Shown here: piece by piece, positions 62,485-64,000 of the stretch | Layout of the letters: each line of letters starts with the position of its first letter | Position numbering within the stretch: position 1 is the stretch's first letter | Assembly (NCBI GenBank): GCA_026413225.1 | Contig: CM048575.1 | Coordinates: 2,384,001 to 2,448,000, forward strand | DNA from: Otis tarda | Taxonomy: Eukaryota; Chordata; Aves; Otidiformes; Otididae | Reading direction: 5' to 3' | DNA length: 64,000 nt | Notes under the pieces: generated by a model | Seen by the model: the letters and a program-made list of their open reading frames with translations, nothing else | The model's database searches: none | Told to the model about the DNA's origin: nothing | Made by a program: the position numbers and the translations under genes

Positions 62485-63344
62485 TAGAATCACAGAATCA
62501 CAGACTGGTTTGGGTGGGGAGGGACCATTAAAGCCCACCCAGTCCAAACCCCTGTGAGGAGCAGGGACATCTCCAACCAGATCAGGTTGCTCAGAGCCCC
62601 GGCCAACCTGGCCTGGAATGTTTCCAGGGATGGGGCATCCACCGCCTCTCTGGGCAACCTGGGACAGTGTGACACCACCCTCAGTGAAAAAAAAATTCTT
62701 CCTGATGTCTAGTCTAAATCTACCCTCTTTTTCTTTAAAACCATTACCCCTTGTCCTATCCCAACAGGCACTGCTGAACAGTCTCTCCCCACCTTTCCTG
62801 CAGCCCCCTTTGGGCACTGGGAGGCCGCTCTCAGGTCTCCCCGGAGCCTCCTCTTCTCCAGGCTGAACAGCCCCAGCTCTCTCAGCCTGGCCTCACAGCA
62901 GAGCTGCTCCAGCCCTCTCAGCATCTGCGTGGCCTCCTCTGGACCCTCTCCAACAGCTCCACGTCCTTCTGATGTTGGGGGCTGCAGAGCTGGACGCAGT
63001 GCTGCAGGGGTCTCACCAGAGCGGAGCAGAGGGGCAGAATCCCCTCCCTCGACCTGCTGCCCACGCTGCTGGGGGTGCAGCCCAGGATGCGGTTGGCCTT
63101 CTGGGCCGCAAGGGCGCATTGCCGGCTCATGTTGAGCTTCTCATCCACCAGCACCCCCAAGTCCCTCTCCTCAGGGCTGCTCTCCATCCATTCCCTCCCA
63201 GCCTGGATTTGTGCCTGGGATTGCCCTGACCCACGTGCAGGACTTTGCCCTTGGCCTGGTTGAACTTCATTAGGTTGGCACGGGCCCACCTCTCCAGCCT
63301 GTCCAGGTCCCTCTGGCTGGCATCCCTCCCCTCCAGCGTGTCGT
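62485..63344 (-). mobile_element. CR1 LINE, longest copy in the window (about 860 bp)
   Basis: The plus strand starts with a decayed reverse-complemented tail (TAGAATCACAGAATCACAGACTGG) and continues through the 3' UTR and a large part of ORF2 to about 63344 (CCTCCAGCGTGTCG). Minus-strand frames contain [18 protein letters not shown] and [19 protein letters not shown], both hallmarks of the CR1 ORF2 C-terminal half. The coding text is split over at least two frames (62918-63289 and 62709-63119), so frameshifts have accumulated. Inactive. Confidence 0.95.
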
Positions 63345-64000
63345 TAAGGTAGCAGAAACACTTGGTCTGGTTTTGCCTGTGTGGAAGCTCTGACCAGCAG
63401 CAGACGGGAGTGTGATGTGGACCAGCTGGTCCAGACCTGGAAGGTGTGTAATCCCTCTGGTTTTACTTCTGCACTAGCCTTGGTGTGCTAAATCTATGAA
63501 ATGCTTTGAAGAGTATTTATGGGCTGAGTTCTCGTCTAGCTTCAGTGTGACTGTGCTGTAGTTCATTGCATAGCGTAGACGTGCCAATATCCCAACCTCT
63601 TTGTGTCCTGATTTGCCTTGTGTTTTCTGCCTCTTTTTACTTATGGTGTTGTCCCTCCTGCTGCTCGCTCCAGCATTTTTTCAAGATACAAAAGGTATCA
63701 ACTTTTGCAACTTTTTTATGTCTTGTGCAACTTTTTCTGAAATTCTCAGCTCTTGCAAGCGTGTGACTGTGGGGAATATCAGCTTGCAGAAAAGCAGTAC
63801 TTGAGGTTTTCCATAACCTTGAGGGCAAGAGCTTACTGACCCCGCTCAGGTTACCCTCAGGGCTCTGAAGCTGTGTGGAAAATGAACCAAATGTTTTTTT
63901 TAGTTTTGTATTTCCCAGCTGCTTGGGCTTGGTAGTCCCAGAGCATCGTTCCCATCTGCATCTCCTCTCCTTGTTTCCTCTGCTGTTCTTGGCCCTTTTC
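63345..64000. other. Unassigned stretch at the window edge
   Basis: No exon, RNA gene or repeat is recognised. The small frames on both strands have no domain. Confidence 0.55.

Overview
This is eukaryotic nuclear DNA, and the repeats point to a bird. The diagnostic signals are several 5'-truncated CR1 LINEs ending in the tandem tail (ATTCTATG)n, two LTR fragments of types I recognise from avian endogenous retroviruses, interspersed-repeat cover of only about 8% by eye, and an open CT/GGAA microsatellite tract. I cannot name the species from the sequence.

No host protein-coding gene can be supported. Reading frames in the window are short, overlap one another on both strands and carry no domain I recognise. 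The long ones mostly lie in low-complexity sequence (the CT tract, the 25-bp minisatellite) or antisense to LTRs. One exception is a frame of about 360 codons on the minus strand at 17727-18818. It is long for chance but has no recognisable domain, so it is flagged and not called as a gene. The window is best read as intergenic or intronic sequence.

Layout. 1-11 kb is mixed-composition sequence with a CpG-dense patch at about 5.06-5.37 kb and an old CR1 remnant near 7.6 kb. 11.2-11.5 kb holds a CR1 3' end on the plus strand. 12.7-13.14 kb is purine-rich. 17.7-19.0 kb holds the orphan frame, with a GC-rich, bidirectional TATA-like element upstream of it. 21.5-22.2 kb is a minus-strand CR1. 24.73-24.88 kb is a six-copy 25-bp minisatellite. 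26-31 kb is AT-richer, with a pentanucleotide microsatellite and an old CR1. 33.3-34.7 kb pairs a CpG-dense patch with a polypyrimidine tract of about 670 bp. 35-46 kb is AT-rich with several conserved-element-like stretches. 46.1-46.85 kb is an LTR fragment on the plus strand. 53.1-53.6, 58.3-58.9 and 62.5-63.3 kb are three more minus-strand CR1s. 56.1-56.74 kb is a complete solo LTR bounded by a 5-bp target duplication.

There is no operon-like cooperation between genes here. The content is transposon fossils, simple repeats and possible regulatory patches. The most solid new observations are the exact solo-LTR boundaries, the phased variant order of the minisatellite, and the structure of the CT tract. 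The orphan frame and the CpG patches are speculative.
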